A stretch of DNA of 64,000 bases from assembly GCA_910584245.1 (NCBI GenBank), contig CAJTZF010000006.1:1-64000 (forward strand), written 5' to 3'. The notes below the pieces were generated by a model. It saw only the letters and a list, made by a program, of their open reading frames with translations. It was not told where the DNA came from and did no database searches. Source of the stretch: an uncultured Eubacterium sp. (GTDB lineage Bacteria; Bacillota; Clostridia; Lachnospirales; Lachnospiraceae). Position numbers and translations under genes: made by a program. Shown piece by piece: positions 51,654 to 60,453 of this stretch (position 1 is the stretch's first letter; each line of letters starts with the position of its first letter).

Positions 51654-52046
51654 CTACTGTTCCGTATTTGTCCCTTCCGCTGGTATTATACCGGCATTCC
51701 TTGCCATTGATTCATACAAGGTTTGTGCGATACCGAGACCCTGGCCGGATTTCACCATATTTTCTGCCACCGACTGGTACATCTGATCGCTGAACATATC
51801 TACGTATCCGCCGCCCTCTTCTTCTTCATCGTCGCTAAACACCTTAGCCGACTCCTCCATAGACTGGAACATCTTCTGCAAAAGATATACCTCAAATTCT
51901 TCACAGGCCGACATCATCTCTTCGTCCGTCCCCGCGCCCTGAATCGTGCTCGTAAGCTTAGCCGACGCCGCCATCCCGGACACCATGTCTGCGCTGATAG
52001 AAGACGCGCCAAGACTGCTGTTCAAATCATTTACTGATAATGACAT
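51654..52046 (-). CDS. flgJ: FlgJ-like rod-binding protein
   Basis: The 130-residue protein corresponds to the N-terminal rod-binding part of FlgJ. It shows CEEFEVYLLQKMFQSME, an acidic middle stretch, then DMFSDQMYQSVAENMVKSGQGLGIA, the typical FlgJ_N pattern. The muramidase half of proteobacterial FlgJ is missing, as usual in Firmicutes. It follows flgG by 52 bp and helps to cap the growing rod. Confidence 0.88.
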   Translation of the reverse strand: MSLSVNDLNSSLGASSISADMVSGMAASAKLTSTIQGAGTDEEMMSACEEFEVYLLQKMFQSMEESAKVFSDDEEEEGGGYVDMFSDQMYQSVAENMVKSGQGLGIAQTLYESMARNAGIIPAEGTNTEQ

Positions 52047-52098
52047 ATCGTTCTCCTTTCCTTAGGTTCCAATCAAACCCTGCCTATGTAACATCCCT

Positions 52099-52911
52099 TT
52101 ATCCTCTAAGGTTATTCGCCTGCTGAAGCATCTCGTCTGACGCCTTAATCGCCTTGGAATTCATCTCATACGCGCGCTGGGCCACAATCATATTGACCAT
52201 TTCATCCGCCGCCTGTACATTAGAACCCTCCAGACGCCCCGGCACAATCTTGGAATTGAGCTGTCCAGCCGTATAAACGGTCACTGCCCCCGACGCCAAT
52301 GATTCCTTCATCATCGTATCGGAAACCCGGTCCAGTCCAGAAGGGTTGGGGAAATAAGCGAGCCCCATCTGAATCCCGATTGGCTGCGGATTTCCATTTT
52401 GATCTTTGTAAAGGAAATTGCCATACTCATCCGTTGACAGCTTAAAAGCCTCCATATTCTCTATATTAAAGACAATTTCATTACCTGCGCTGTCGAGCAC
52501 GGCATTTCCGTCAGAATCTGTCAGCGCCATACCGCCGTCCGTAACTGCCACGTAGAAATTACCATTTCTCGTATATCCTGTGCTGCCGTCGCTTAACTTC
52601 ACCATAAAAAACCCTTCACCCTGGATGGCATAGTCAAATGCCCCGTTCGAAGCGATAAGGCTTCCCTGCGTGAAATCCGTCGCAATCGCCGCCGGTCTTA
52701 CACCAAGACCGACCTGGGCACCGACCGGTTTCGGTTCTCCCGTGCTGTCATATGACTTTGTCTGCAAGGTCTGGTAAATGAGCGATTTAAAATTTACTGC
52801 TTCCGTTTTGTAACCTGTCGAGTTGATATTTGACAGGTTATTTGCAATCGTATCCAAATTTGTCTGCTGCGCAATCATACCTGTTGCCGCAGTCCATAGC
52901 GAACGCATCAT
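52099..52911 (-). CDS. flgG: Flagellar distal rod protein
   Basis: The 270-residue rod protein has the N-terminal motif SLWTAATGMIAQQTNLDTIANNLSN and the C-terminal QRAYEMNSKAIKASDEMLQQANNL of flagellar axial proteins; the ANNLSNINSTGYK signature is complete. Length fits FlgG (about 260). AGGAGG lies eight bases before the ATG. Downstream of the related flgF; the pair corresponds to flhO-flhP of Bacillus. Exported by the flagellar type III system. Confidence 0.93.
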   Translation of the reverse strand: MMRSLWTAATGMIAQQTNLDTIANNLSNINSTGYKTEAVNFKSLIYQTLQTKSYDSTGEPKPVGAQVGLGVRPAAIATDFTQGSLIASNGAFDYAIQGEGFFMVKLSDGSTGYTRNGNFYVAVTDGGMALTDSDGNAVLDSAGNEIVFNIENMEAFKLSTDEYGNFLYKDQNGNPQPIGIQMGLAYFPNPSGLDRVSDTMMKESLASGAVTVYTAGQLNSKIVPGRLEGSNVQAADEMVNMIVAQRAYEMNSKAIKASDEMLQQANNLRG

Positions 52912-52958
52912 ATCTGTTTCCTCCTATCAAAATGAGTTACACACGACCAGCCGGGCCA

Positions 52959-53735
52959 TTAACCGAGCCGTCCGACCTGATTTACTGCTTTATCCATCAT
53001 ACTGTCCATAGCCTTAAGCATTTTCTGGTTCGCCTCGTGCGCTCTCGTTATAGTAATCATATCGACCATTTCTGAAACAACATTAACATTTGATTGCTCC
53101 GTATATCCTTGAACGACCGCCGCATCGGATTCTTTTTCAGTCGCTCCATCCACTGTCGTGTACATATTATCGCCAAGCTTCACTAAATAATCATAATCCT
53201 GGAAATCTGTGACAAGCAACTTGTCAACCACTTCCCCATCTACCGTAATCGTTCCCATCTTATCAATCGAAACACTTTTCGCATTCGGGTTGACGCGGAT
53301 GTCACCGCCCGTCCCCTGCACACGGTTGCCCTCGGTATCTACGAGCAAACCGTCCTTCGTAACCTGGAAACTGCCGTCCCTCGTATACCTGGTCGACGTC
53401 TGGCCTGACGCATTCGTATAATGCACTGTAAAAAACCCTTTTCCACTTAATGCCACGTCAAAATTTCCTCCGGTATTCCGAAACGATCCCTGGGAATAAT
53501 CCGTATATACTTCCCCTACTTTTACACCAAGGCTCATCGTACCGATCGCCTGATTGTGGTATGCCTGAGATCCATCTCTTATTTTAAGCGTAAGCAGCTG
53601 GTCAAACGACTGGCTGCTGACACTGTCGGCCTTATAACCAAGTGTCGCTGAATTTGCAAGATTGTTTGAAACGACATCCAATCTCTTCTGCTCATTGACC
53701 ATCCCTGTCCAAGCAGTATAAAGACCTCTTAACAT
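52959..53735 (-). CDS. flgF: Flagellar rod protein FlgF/FlhO type
   Basis: The 258-residue axial protein starts LRGLYTAWTGMVNEQKRLDVVSNNLANSAT and ends TRAHEANQKMLKAMDSMMDKAV, the helical ends that form the coiled core of the rod. GKGFFTVHY and TRDGSFQVTKDG are conserved in the FlgF/FlgG group. The position directly after mreB/mbl matches flhO in Bacillus subtilis. FlgF versus FlgG naming is by order and length. Confidence 0.9.
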   Translation of the reverse strand: MLRGLYTAWTGMVNEQKRLDVVSNNLANSATLGYKADSVSSQSFDQLLTLKIRDGSQAYHNQAIGTMSLGVKVGEVYTDYSQGSFRNTGGNFDVALSGKGFFTVHYTNASGQTSTRYTRDGSFQVTKDGLLVDTEGNRVQGTGGDIRVNPNAKSVSIDKMGTITVDGEVVDKLLVTDFQDYDYLVKLGDNMYTTVDGATEKESDAAVVQGYTEQSNVNVVSEMVDMITITRAHEANQKMLKAMDSMMDKAVNQVGRLG

Positions 53736-53751
53736 ATGAATCCTCCTATAA

Positions 53752-54738
53752 TCACTTTTCTCCTGTTGCCCCGCTCAGGAATTCTACATATTTTCCTGTA
53801 CCAATTGCGACGGCTGTCATCGGTTCTTCCGCCGTCATGGTAGTAATACCTGTCTTACTCTCAATCAATTCTTCCAGTCCATACAGCAGGCTGCCGCCTC
53901 CTGTGAGCACAATTCCCCTGTCCGCGATATCCGCCGCCAGCTCCGGCGGTGTTTTTTCCAGCACGCTGTGTACCGCCTCTACGATCTGTACCGTTGTATC
54001 CCGCAGCGCTTCCTCCGTTTCCATTGATGTGACCGTAATGGTCTTCGGAAGCCCCGTCACGAGGTTACGTCCCCGGACATCTACCTGTTCAAGTTCCGGA
54101 CGTGGGAAAGCGGATCCGATACGGATTTTTATATCCTCGGCCGTTCTCTCCCCGATCAGAAGATTGTGTTTCTTTCTCATATATCTGACGATCGCATCAT
54201 CAAAATCATCCCCTGCGATCTTGATCGACGTGCTGACAACCGTTCCCCCCAGAGAAATCACGGCAATGTCTGACGTTCCGCCGCCGATGTCGACGATCAT
54301 ATTTCCGCATGGCCTGGCAATATCAATACCAGCCCCAATCGCGGCTGCGATCGGCTCTTCTATAATCTTTACATCTCTCGCCCCTGCCTGGAATGTCGCA
54401 TCCTCTACCGCTTTCCGCTCAACCTCTGTGACCCCGCTCGGCACACAAATGCTGATAAGCGGCTTTCTGAATCTCTGTTTGCCAACCGCTTTCTGAATAA
54501 AATACTTCAGCATTTTTTCTGTAACGGTATAATCCGAAATAACGCCCTGGCGCAGCGGACGCACTGCCACTATATTTCCAGGCGTACGGCCAAGCATAAG
54601 CCTTGCCTCTTCCCCGATCGCCTTTATCCGGTTCGTATCCCTGTCAAATGCGACTACGCTGGGCTCTTTCAGTACAACGCCCTTGTCTTTGACATAAACC
54701 AGGATGCTCGCCGTACCTAAATCTATTCCAATGTCCAT
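53752..54738 (-). CDS. MreB/Mbl family actin-like cytoskeletal protein
   Basis: The 328-residue actin homologue has the phosphate motifs IGIDLGTASILVYV, MIVDIGGGTSDIAVISLGG and adenosine motif GIVLTGGGSLLYGL. MreB-like filaments guide wall synthesis under the membrane. The gene heads a unit with flgF, flgG and flgJ, which is the mbl-flhO-flhP order of Bacillus, so Mbl is the likelier ortholog. There is no mreC/mreD nearby, which supports this. Confidence 0.93.
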   Translation of the reverse strand: MDIGIDLGTASILVYVKDKGVVLKEPSVVAFDRDTNRIKAIGEEARLMLGRTPGNIVAVRPLRQGVISDYTVTEKMLKYFIQKAVGKQRFRKPLISICVPSGVTEVERKAVEDATFQAGARDVKIIEEPIAAAIGAGIDIARPCGNMIVDIGGGTSDIAVISLGGTVVSTSIKIAGDDFDDAIVRYMRKKHNLLIGERTAEDIKIRIGSAFPRPELEQVDVRGRNLVTGLPKTITVTSMETEEALRDTTVQIVEAVHSVLEKTPPELAADIADRGIVLTGGGSLLYGLEELIESKTGITTMTAEEPMTAVAIGTGKYVEFLSGATGEK

Positions 54739-54921
54739 GACTTTCTCCTTTCATTCTATCCCACTTGTATATGAAAATCTCTCTTCTGTCATTCCACGCA
54801 GTAAACTGACATGCCTTTTATAGTAAAAAGCACCCACTCTATTCTATTATAAACCCATTCCTGTATTTTTCAAATGTTTTTTCTATATTTAATATATAAT
54901 TCACATTTTTTGTTCCTATAT

Positions 54922-56286
54922 TCAGCTTTTGGCCGCTTGAATCATAATCGCACATTCAATTCTCTTTTTCTGAAGTTCACAGCCGACCTCATATGTCTTG
55001 TTTATATCCCCGTGCATATTGTAAGCGTTGGCCGCGCAGCCGCCGCTGCAGTAAAATTTCGCAAAACAGTTCCGGCACTCTTCCTTTGCATACACATTGC
55101 AGAGCTTAAACTCATCGCGAATTGCCGTATTGACAATACCGCCTTCCACATTACCGAGCAAAAACTTCTCGTTTCCAACAAACTGGTGGCACGGATATAA
55201 ATCCCCCCACGGCGTCACCGCCAGATATTCAGTGCCGGACCCGCAGCCTGACAACCGTTTATACACACACGGCCCCCCGGTCAGGTCAATCATGTAGTGG
55301 AAAAACTGGAATCCCCTGCCTTCCTTTTCCCGCTGGATCATTTCCTTCGCCAGCCGGTCATAGCCGTCACATATAACCGGAATATCTTCCTGCCGGATCG
55401 CATATGGCTCATCGGGCCCCGCCACGACAGGCTCCACTGAAATCTGTTTAAATCCCTCATCGGCAAGATGAAGCACATCCTCAACAAAATCCAAATTGTA
55501 ATGGGTAAAGGTTCCCCTGACATAGTATTTCGTCTGGTTCCTGCTCTCCGCCACCTTCTTAAATTTATCCAAAATACGGTCATAGCTGCCGGAACCGTCC
55601 TTTGCCGGGCGCATATGGTCATGGACTTCCCTTCTTCCATCAATGCTGAGCACGATATTGTCCATCTCTTTGTTGGCAAACTCTATGATCGCGTCATCCA
55701 GCAGAACCCCATTCGTCGTAAGCGTAAACCGGAAATGCTTATCGAACTTGTCTTCTAGCCCTCTTCCATATTCCACCAGACGCTTCACAACATCAAAATT
55801 TAAAAGCGGCTCGCCGCCAAAAAAATCAACCTCCAGGTTCTTCCGGTTTCCGGAATTTCTAACCAAAAAATCAAGTGCTTTTTTCCCAACCTCAAAGCTC
55901 ATAAGCGAGCGGTCCCCGCTGTACTCTCCCTCTCCTGCAAAGCAATACCGGCACGCAAGATTACAAGCATGGGCAATGTGCAGGCAAAGAGCCTTCACAA
56001 CCGTCTGGCGCTGTTTAAAATCGACAACGCCCTCCTGATACGTATCCTCCGTAAACAGGGTACCCGCTTTCTTCATTTCCTCCAGATCGCAGTATAACTC
56101 CTCTAAATCCTCTTCCGTCACATTCTGGTCTTTATATTTTTCACAAATCTTCTCTGTAATCTCTGCTCTTTCCCTCGATTCGTATAATTCAATTACATCA
56201 TATGCCACATCATCGACTACATGGACTGAGCCGCTATTTACATCCAAAACTATATTATAACCATTATTTTTGTATTGATGAACCAT
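54922..56286 (-). CDS. scfB: Radical SAM maturase of the SCIFF peptide
   Basis: From ATG 56284-56286 (GAGG upstream; a GTG four codons before is the alternative) the protein has 454 residues. Residues 1-80 form a PqqD-like RRE (MVHQYKNNGYNIVLDVNSGS...) that grips the precursor. The radical SAM motif is C108-x3-C112-x2-C115 (ACNLACRYCFAGEGEY), and FFGGEPLLNFD follows. The SPASM domain near 330-420 has Cys ligands in LYPCHQFV, CNVYAKEECRNCFAKFYCSGGC. It installs Cys-to-alpha/gamma-carbon thioether bonds in the SCIFF peptide encoded just upstream. Confidence 0.96.
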   Translation of the reverse strand: MVHQYKNNGYNIVLDVNSGSVHVVDDVAYDVIELYESRERAEITEKICEKYKDQNVTEEDLEELYCDLEEMKKAGTLFTEDTYQEGVVDFKQRQTVVKALCLHIAHACNLACRYCFAGEGEYSGDRSLMSFEVGKKALDFLVRNSGNRKNLEVDFFGGEPLLNFDVVKRLVEYGRGLEDKFDKHFRFTLTTNGVLLDDAIIEFANKEMDNIVLSIDGRREVHDHMRPAKDGSGSYDRILDKFKKVAESRNQTKYYVRGTFTHYNLDFVEDVLHLADEGFKQISVEPVVAGPDEPYAIRQEDIPVICDGYDRLAKEMIQREKEGRGFQFFHYMIDLTGGPCVYKRLSGCGSGTEYLAVTPWGDLYPCHQFVGNEKFLLGNVEGGIVNTAIRDEFKLCNVYAKEECRNCFAKFYCSGGCAANAYNMHGDINKTYEVGCELQKKRIECAIMIQAAKS

Positions 56287-56361
56287 GTTTTTCCTCACTT
56301 TGCAAATCGACTACAAAAATCCCTGACGGAACAATATCGCAATCGGTCAATTTAGACAAGA

Positions 56362-56398
56362 AAGGACTTTGCCTGGCACATCGCTCAGACAAGTCCTT
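56362..56398 (-). promoter_or_regulatory. Intercistronic hairpin between scfA and scfB
   Basis: On the minus strand AAGGACTT ... AAGTCCTT form an eight-base-pair stem around a 21-base loop, followed by TCTTGTCT. It lies in the 134-bp gap between the peptide and maturase genes and may act as a partial terminator or mRNA stabiliser that keeps peptide message above maturase message. Inferred. Confidence 0.5.
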
Positions 56399-56420
56399 CT
56401 ATCCATCATTCCTATGTAAA

Positions 56421-56561
56421 TTATTTATTCTCACAACTCTGGTTTCCCACGGTGCAGGATGTCTTGCAGGCAGACTGGCAAGAAGTCTGGCACTCGCCAC
56501 ACCCACCCTTTTTTACCGTGTCCTTTAAATTTTTCGTTGTAAGCGTCTTTATTCTTTTCAT
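56421..56561 (-). CDS. scfA: SCIFF (six-cysteine) ranthipeptide precursor
   Basis: A 46-residue ORF reads MKRIKTLTTKNLKDTV, then KKGGCGECQTSCQSACKTSC, then TVGNQSCENK. Six cysteines (21, 24, 28, 32, 36, 43) lie in its C-terminal half after a conserved leader, exactly the SCIFF pattern (six Cys in forty-five). AGGGAG lies six bases before the ATG. The maturase gene is next downstream, and a consensus promoter lies upstream. SCIFF is almost universal in Clostridia; the thioether-bridged product may act in signalling or cell physiology, but its role is not settled. Confidence 0.97.
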   Translation of the reverse strand: MKRIKTLTTKNLKDTVKKGGCGECQTSCQSACKTSCTVGNQSCENK

Positions 56562-56638
56562 GATTGTCTCCCTTTCTTCTCATATAATACTGATATTTTG
56601 GTACAAAAGTCTATTGACTCTAGTTTCACAATGATTCT

Positions 56639-56667
56639 AGTATATCATAACAATATTTTTTTTTCAA
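56639..56667 (-). promoter_or_regulatory. Sigma-A promoter of scfA-scfB
   Basis: Minus-strand -35 TTGAAA (56662-56667), 17-bp spacer that begins with an A-run, -10 TATACT (56639-56644). It lies between the S26 peptidase gene end and scfA, so the SCIFF genes can be transcribed on their own. Confidence 0.7.
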
Positions 56668-56699
56668 CCTCAAAACCGCTTCTTTTTGCCCGATTTTCT

Positions 56700-57137
56700 C
56701 TATTGTCCCGAACCATTTCCTGCCAGCTTCTTTAGTTTGTGTATGGCATGGGAAATAAGAGGGCGAAACGGACGCATCCACAGCCACACCGCGCTGAACG
56801 CCCGGTATCTTATATTTTCGACGGGGATATATACTCCTTTTCTCTCTACCGCTATCATTTTCCCACAAATCTGCTGCGACGGCAGCGGCCCCTCAATGTC
56901 CCTCTGGTTATCTCCTACAAAAAAGAAAGAATCCCCTCTCCTTTTCCATATCCGGTGAAGCACAAGAATACTCCCTTCTCTCCTGTAAAGCGCCACATCC
57001 CCCCGCCGGAGCCGGGAAACATCCACCCGTTTAATCTGCACAGTATCCCTTCCAGGCACTATAAGCGGGTACATACTATACCCAATCGGACTCACCTGAA
57101 CCGTGCGCCCTTCCAAAAGCAATTTCTCTATCTCCAT
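56700..57137 (-). CDS. S24/S26-type signal peptidase-like protein
   Basis: Start at 57135-57137 (GGAG upstream; ATG five codons before lacks a site); 145 residues. The S26 motifs are Ser21 in PIGYSMYPLI, RRGDVALYRR, His61 in VLHRI and the GDN box (FFVGDNQRD, 75-77). A Ser/His pair replaces the Ser/Lys dyad, as in Sec11-type and small RiPP-linked S26 peptidases. There is no N-terminal membrane helix; a hydrophobic/basic tail (SAVWLWMRPFRPLISH) may attach it. It lies upstream of scfAB and divergent from the PqqD-HprK and ABC genes, and could trim a peptide of this region. Inferred. Confidence 0.8.
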   Translation of the reverse strand: MEIEKLLLEGRTVQVSPIGYSMYPLIVPGRDTVQIKRVDVSRLRRGDVALYRREGSILVLHRIWKRRGDSFFFVGDNQRDIEGPLPSQQICGKMIAVERKGVYIPVENIRYRAFSAVWLWMRPFRPLISHAIHKLKKLAGNGSGQ

Positions 57138-57184
57138 AATTCCAATCTCCATTGAATGGCATTCACAAAATTACGCTTTCATTG

Positions 57185-57213
57185 TAGCATTTTTTACTAA
57201 TAAATGCTATACT
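57185..57213. promoter_or_regulatory. Inverted repeat with -10-like box between divergent genes
   Basis: Arms TAGCATTT (57185-57192) and AAATGCTA (57202-57209) flank a nine-base centre in the 172-bp region between the S26 peptidase and the PqqD-HprK gene. A TATACT box (57208-57213) overlaps the right arm on the plus strand. It may be an operator; no clear -35 is present. Confidence 0.4.
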
Positions 57214-57309
57214 TAAACATGTAAAAGAAACTATGGTTCTTTATTGATTATATATGACGGCTGCGGCCGGCACCGGCATGGCTGGAAATATACTGAAACG
57301 GAGGTTCCT

Positions 57310-58479
57310 ATGAAACGGACGGACGGATTTGTCTTGAAGCAAATAAACCAAATCCCCTACCTGCTCCCCTACGGACAGCGAATTGCAGAACACCGACGGG
57401 GAATGCGTCTGAATGAGGCGGGTGTATTTTTGTGGAATCATCTCTCACAGGCGGGAACCCGGGACGAACTCCTGACGCTGTTCGCACGCCACTATGAAGC
57501 TCTCCCATCAGAAATCCCCATTTTAGCGCGGGATATGAATGCATTTCTGGATGAATTGTGTACCTGGGGCATGTTAGAAGACGAAAAGGAACCTCCGTGT
57601 GCGCGCCATAAGTTATATTTAGGAGGGCTGTCAGTTGACCTAAACACGCCGCCGGAGCTTTCTATCCCACAATTTGATGCATTTTGTGCGAAGAAAGATA
57701 ACGCCCCGGATTTCACCATTCATATTAAAAGTGGATCCGGCCTGAGCTGTTCGCCGTCAGGCGGGCAGCTTCTGGTGTGCACAGAAGAGCTATTCGTTAT
57801 AGAACAGGAAACCGAGTACCATATCCGGTTTCCCCTTGCACCGCAAATTACCGAATGCCGGCTTAAAAAAGACGGCACCAGGGCAAACCTGTATGTAGTT
57901 CCCCCCTTTCGTGAGCCTCTGCTATCAGACTTATTTCATGCTATACGCCTTCTCTTTCTTTACCGGGCACAGCAGTCAGGACGTATCGCCATTCATTCTG
58001 CCTCCTTGTATTACCGGGAAAAGACCTGGCTGTTTGCAGGCAGCTCCGGCACTGGAAAGTCCACGCATACAAATCTCTGGAATGCCTGGTTCCACACTCC
58101 GGTCATAAACGGGGACTTGAATTTAATCGGCCTTCTGGATGGGCAGCCAATGGTCTTTGGAACACCCTGGTGCGGCACATCCGGCGTGTTTCACACCGGC
58201 AAGCTTCCCCTCGGCGGCATTATCCACCTAAAGCAAAACGGTACAAATGAATGCCAGCCGCTCACAAAAGATGCGCAAACCCTGTCCCTTCTATACCGCA
58301 CCATCTCCCCGTCCTGGACAGGTGAATTGATGGACCGGAACCTGCAGCTTGCCGCCTCCATATCAGAAAAAATATATAATACCAGGCTTCTCTGCACGAA
58401 AACACCAGAGGCCGCTTTTTTCATGAGACAACAAATAGATGCCTTCTTTTCCTTGAAGGCAGATGACAAAAAAATTTGA
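57310..58479 (+). CDS. PqqD-like RRE fused to HPr kinase-like domain
   Basis: Start at 57310 (GGAGG upstream; the frame is open further without a site); 389 residues. Residues 1-95 are PqqD-like (VLKQINQIPYLLPYGQRIAE, RLNEAGVFLWNHL), the peptide-binding fold known as RRE in RiPP systems. About 100-215 is a beta-rich middle part. About 220-389 resembles the HprK C-terminal kinase: RIAIHSASL, Walker A GSSGTGKST (244-252), INGDLNLI with Asp269, GTPWCGTSG. Relatives in lasso-type clusters phosphorylate a peptide Ser; here the substrate is unknown. It is followed after 12 bp by an ABC exporter. Confidence 0.85.
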   Translation: MKRTDGFVLKQINQIPYLLPYGQRIAEHRRGMRLNEAGVFLWNHLSQAGTRDELLTLFARHYEALPSEIPILARDMNAFLDELCTWGMLEDEKEPPCARHKLYLGGLSVDLNTPPELSIPQFDAFCAKKDNAPDFTIHIKSGSGLSCSPSGGQLLVCTEELFVIEQETEYHIRFPLAPQITECRLKKDGTRANLYVVPPFREPLLSDLFHAIRLLFLYRAQQSGRIAIHSASLYYREKTWLFAGSSGTGKSTHTNLWNAWFHTPVINGDLNLIGLLDGQPMVFGTPWCGTSGVFHTGKLPLGGIIHLKQNGTNECQPLTKDAQTLSLLYRTISPSWTGELMDRNLQLAASISEKIYNTRLLCTKTPEAAFFMRQQIDAFFSLKADDKKI

Positions 58480-58491
58480 GTGAGGAATGAA

Positions 58492-60264
58492 ATGTTACGG
58501 GAAACTATAAAACATATTACCCGCCGCATCCGGGAAGGGATGCTAAAGGATATGCTCCTACAGACAAAATGGATCTACGGCTATGCCAGGCGGTACTGGC
58601 TGGCGATTATTTTCTACACGCTAATCGGACTGGTTGGGACTGCCGTTTCACTTGGCTCCAGCCTTGTTTCAAAAGATCTGGTCGATATCATTACCGGACA
58701 TCAGACCGGGGCTCTGCTGAGGACCTTTTGCGCTATGATCGGACTGGCCCTGGGCAGTACGCTTATGAATCAGGCATCCAGCTATGTCTCCAACTGGATT
58801 AGCATGAAGGTTGACAATGAAATAAAGGCTGATATTTTCGCAAAGATGCTTGTTACGGACTGGGAATCGATCACCAGCTATCACACCGGGGATCTTTTGA
58901 CACGTTGGAGTTCGGATGCTTCCAGCCTTTCCAACGGAATACTGAACTGGATCCCCAGCCTGATCATCCATTCTTTCCGCTTTATCAGCGCGTTTGCTAT
59001 CGTGATCTACTACGATGCTTCCTTTGCCATTTTTTCTTTTGTCGGCATTCCTGTAACCCTTCTTATGTCCAAAACGTTAATGAACCGCATGATAAACAAC
59101 AATAAAAAGAGCGCTGCCTTGAATGCCCGCATGTCTGGCTTCAACCAGGAAGCATTTTCAAATATACAGACAATTAAAGCGTTTGACCTGATCCCGCTCT
59201 ATATAAAATATTTAAAAGAACTGCAGACAGAATATCTTACTATGCGTATGGATTTTCAAAAATTATCTATGGTCTCGTCTATTCTTATGTCCGTTGTAGG
59301 ACTGATTGTGTCCTATAGTTCCTATGGTTGGGGCATTTACCGGGTATGGGACGGCGTCATCAGTTATGGAACTATGACGATGTTTTTATCCCTCTCAGGT
59401 ACACTTACCGGCACGCTGAATTCACTAATTTCCCTAGTGCCCAACGCCATCGGCCTGACTACCTCGGCGGGGCGCCTGATGGACATTCTCGATATGCCAA
59501 AGGAGGACTACAGCCAGGACGAGGCAGTTCTCTCCTTCCTGCAGAAATACCGCGACCAGGGAATCGGTGTAGATGTTTCGGATCTCAGCTATACGTACCG
59601 TGGAGGAGCGCAGGTTTTCGAACACGCCAGCCTGACCGCAAAACCGCATGAGGTCGTCGCCCTTGTCGGGCCGTCGGGAGAGGGAAAGACCACGATGCTC
59701 CGCCTTATACTCGCGCTGCTCACACCGCAGAGCGGTACCATCTCCTTTCACAGCAGCCCATCCGGCGGCGGGGAAACGCTTCCTCTGTCCCCCTCCTGCC
59801 GAAAACTCTTTTCGTATGTTCCACAGGGAAACACAATGTTTTCCGGAACGATAGCCGAAAATATGCGGAATGTAAAACCGGAAGCTACAGATGATGAAAT
59901 TATTGCGGCGCTAAAAACAGCGTGTGCGTGGGAATTTGTCGAGAAACTTCCAGATGGTATAAATAATCCGATCAAAGAGAGGGGCGGCGGCTTTTCCGAA
60001 GGACAGGCACAGCGCTTGTCCATTGCCCGGGCGCTGCTCCGCAAATCCCCCATCCTGTTGCTCGATGAGGCTACCTCTGCCCTGGATACCGCCACGGAGC
60101 ATCGCCTGTTACAGCAAATTCAGTCGGATCCTTATCCACGGACATGCATTGTGACAACCCACCGCCGGGAAGTACTGTCCATCTGCGACCGCATTTATCG
60201 GATTGAAAAGAAACAGTGCAGTATAATAGATCTTTGTTCCCAGGGCAGTAATACCTCCTTGTAG
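58492..60264 (+). CDS. ABC exporter (fused permease and ATPase)
   Basis: Start at ATG 58492 (GAGG upstream; GTG at 58480 is the alternative); 590 residues. Six membrane helices (about 25-315) form the exporter domain. The ATPase has Walker A GPSGEGKTT, Q-loop YVPQGN, signature FSEGQAQRLSIARAL (LSGGQ variant) and Walker B ILLLDEATSALD. There is no N-terminal C39 peptidase domain, so leader cleavage would need another enzyme; the S26-like protein encoded divergently is a candidate. With the RRE-kinase gene it forms a two-gene unit. Peptide export is inferred. Confidence 0.92.
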   Translation: MLRETIKHITRRIREGMLKDMLLQTKWIYGYARRYWLAIIFYTLIGLVGTAVSLGSSLVSKDLVDIITGHQTGALLRTFCAMIGLALGSTLMNQASSYVSNWISMKVDNEIKADIFAKMLVTDWESITSYHTGDLLTRWSSDASSLSNGILNWIPSLIIHSFRFISAFAIVIYYDASFAIFSFVGIPVTLLMSKTLMNRMINNNKKSAALNARMSGFNQEAFSNIQTIKAFDLIPLYIKYLKELQTEYLTMRMDFQKLSMVSSILMSVVGLIVSYSSYGWGIYRVWDGVISYGTMTMFLSLSGTLTGTLNSLISLVPNAIGLTTSAGRLMDILDMPKEDYSQDEAVLSFLQKYRDQGIGVDVSDLSYTYRGGAQVFEHASLTAKPHEVVALVGPSGEGKTTMLRLILALLTPQSGTISFHSSPSGGGETLPLSPSCRKLFSYVPQGNTMFSGTIAENMRNVKPEATDDEIIAALKTACAWEFVEKLPDGINNPIKERGGGFSEGQAQRLSIARALLRKSPILLLDEATSALDTATEHRLLQQIQSDPYPRTCIVTTHRREVLSICDRIYRIEKKQCSIIDLCSQGSNTSL

Positions 60265-60330
60265 TCCAGTTGGGCGTATGTTATAATTTTAACATTGTTG
60301 ATAGTGGCAAACCAAAATTAACAGGAGAAT

Positions 60331-60416
60331 GATCTATTAAAACGTTTTGAGAAAGTTTACCGTCAAGGTACCGTTGATGTGATGAAAGTTTGGATTGACA
60401 AAAAAACAGGAAATAC
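60331..60416 (+). pseudogene. Remnant of a small DUF6440-like gene
   Basis: After a ribosome site (CAGGAG) the frame LKRFEKVYRQGTVDVMKVWI then DKKTGN resembles the start of DUF6440 proteins (RFEK-Y---G----KV--DK-TGV-YL). The ATG behind the site is out of frame with it, and the later conserved part is lost. A decayed fragment seems likely; the family guess is from memory. Confidence 0.4.
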
Positions 60417-60453
60417 ACAAATAAAAAAATTTAAAAAATTATTCAGCAAGGTT

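Noticed and set aside
57254..57313. A 19-codon ORF whose stop overlaps the start of the PqqD-HprK gene
   Set aside because: It has no ribosome site and no precursor-like core; the overlap with the ATG is probably chance.
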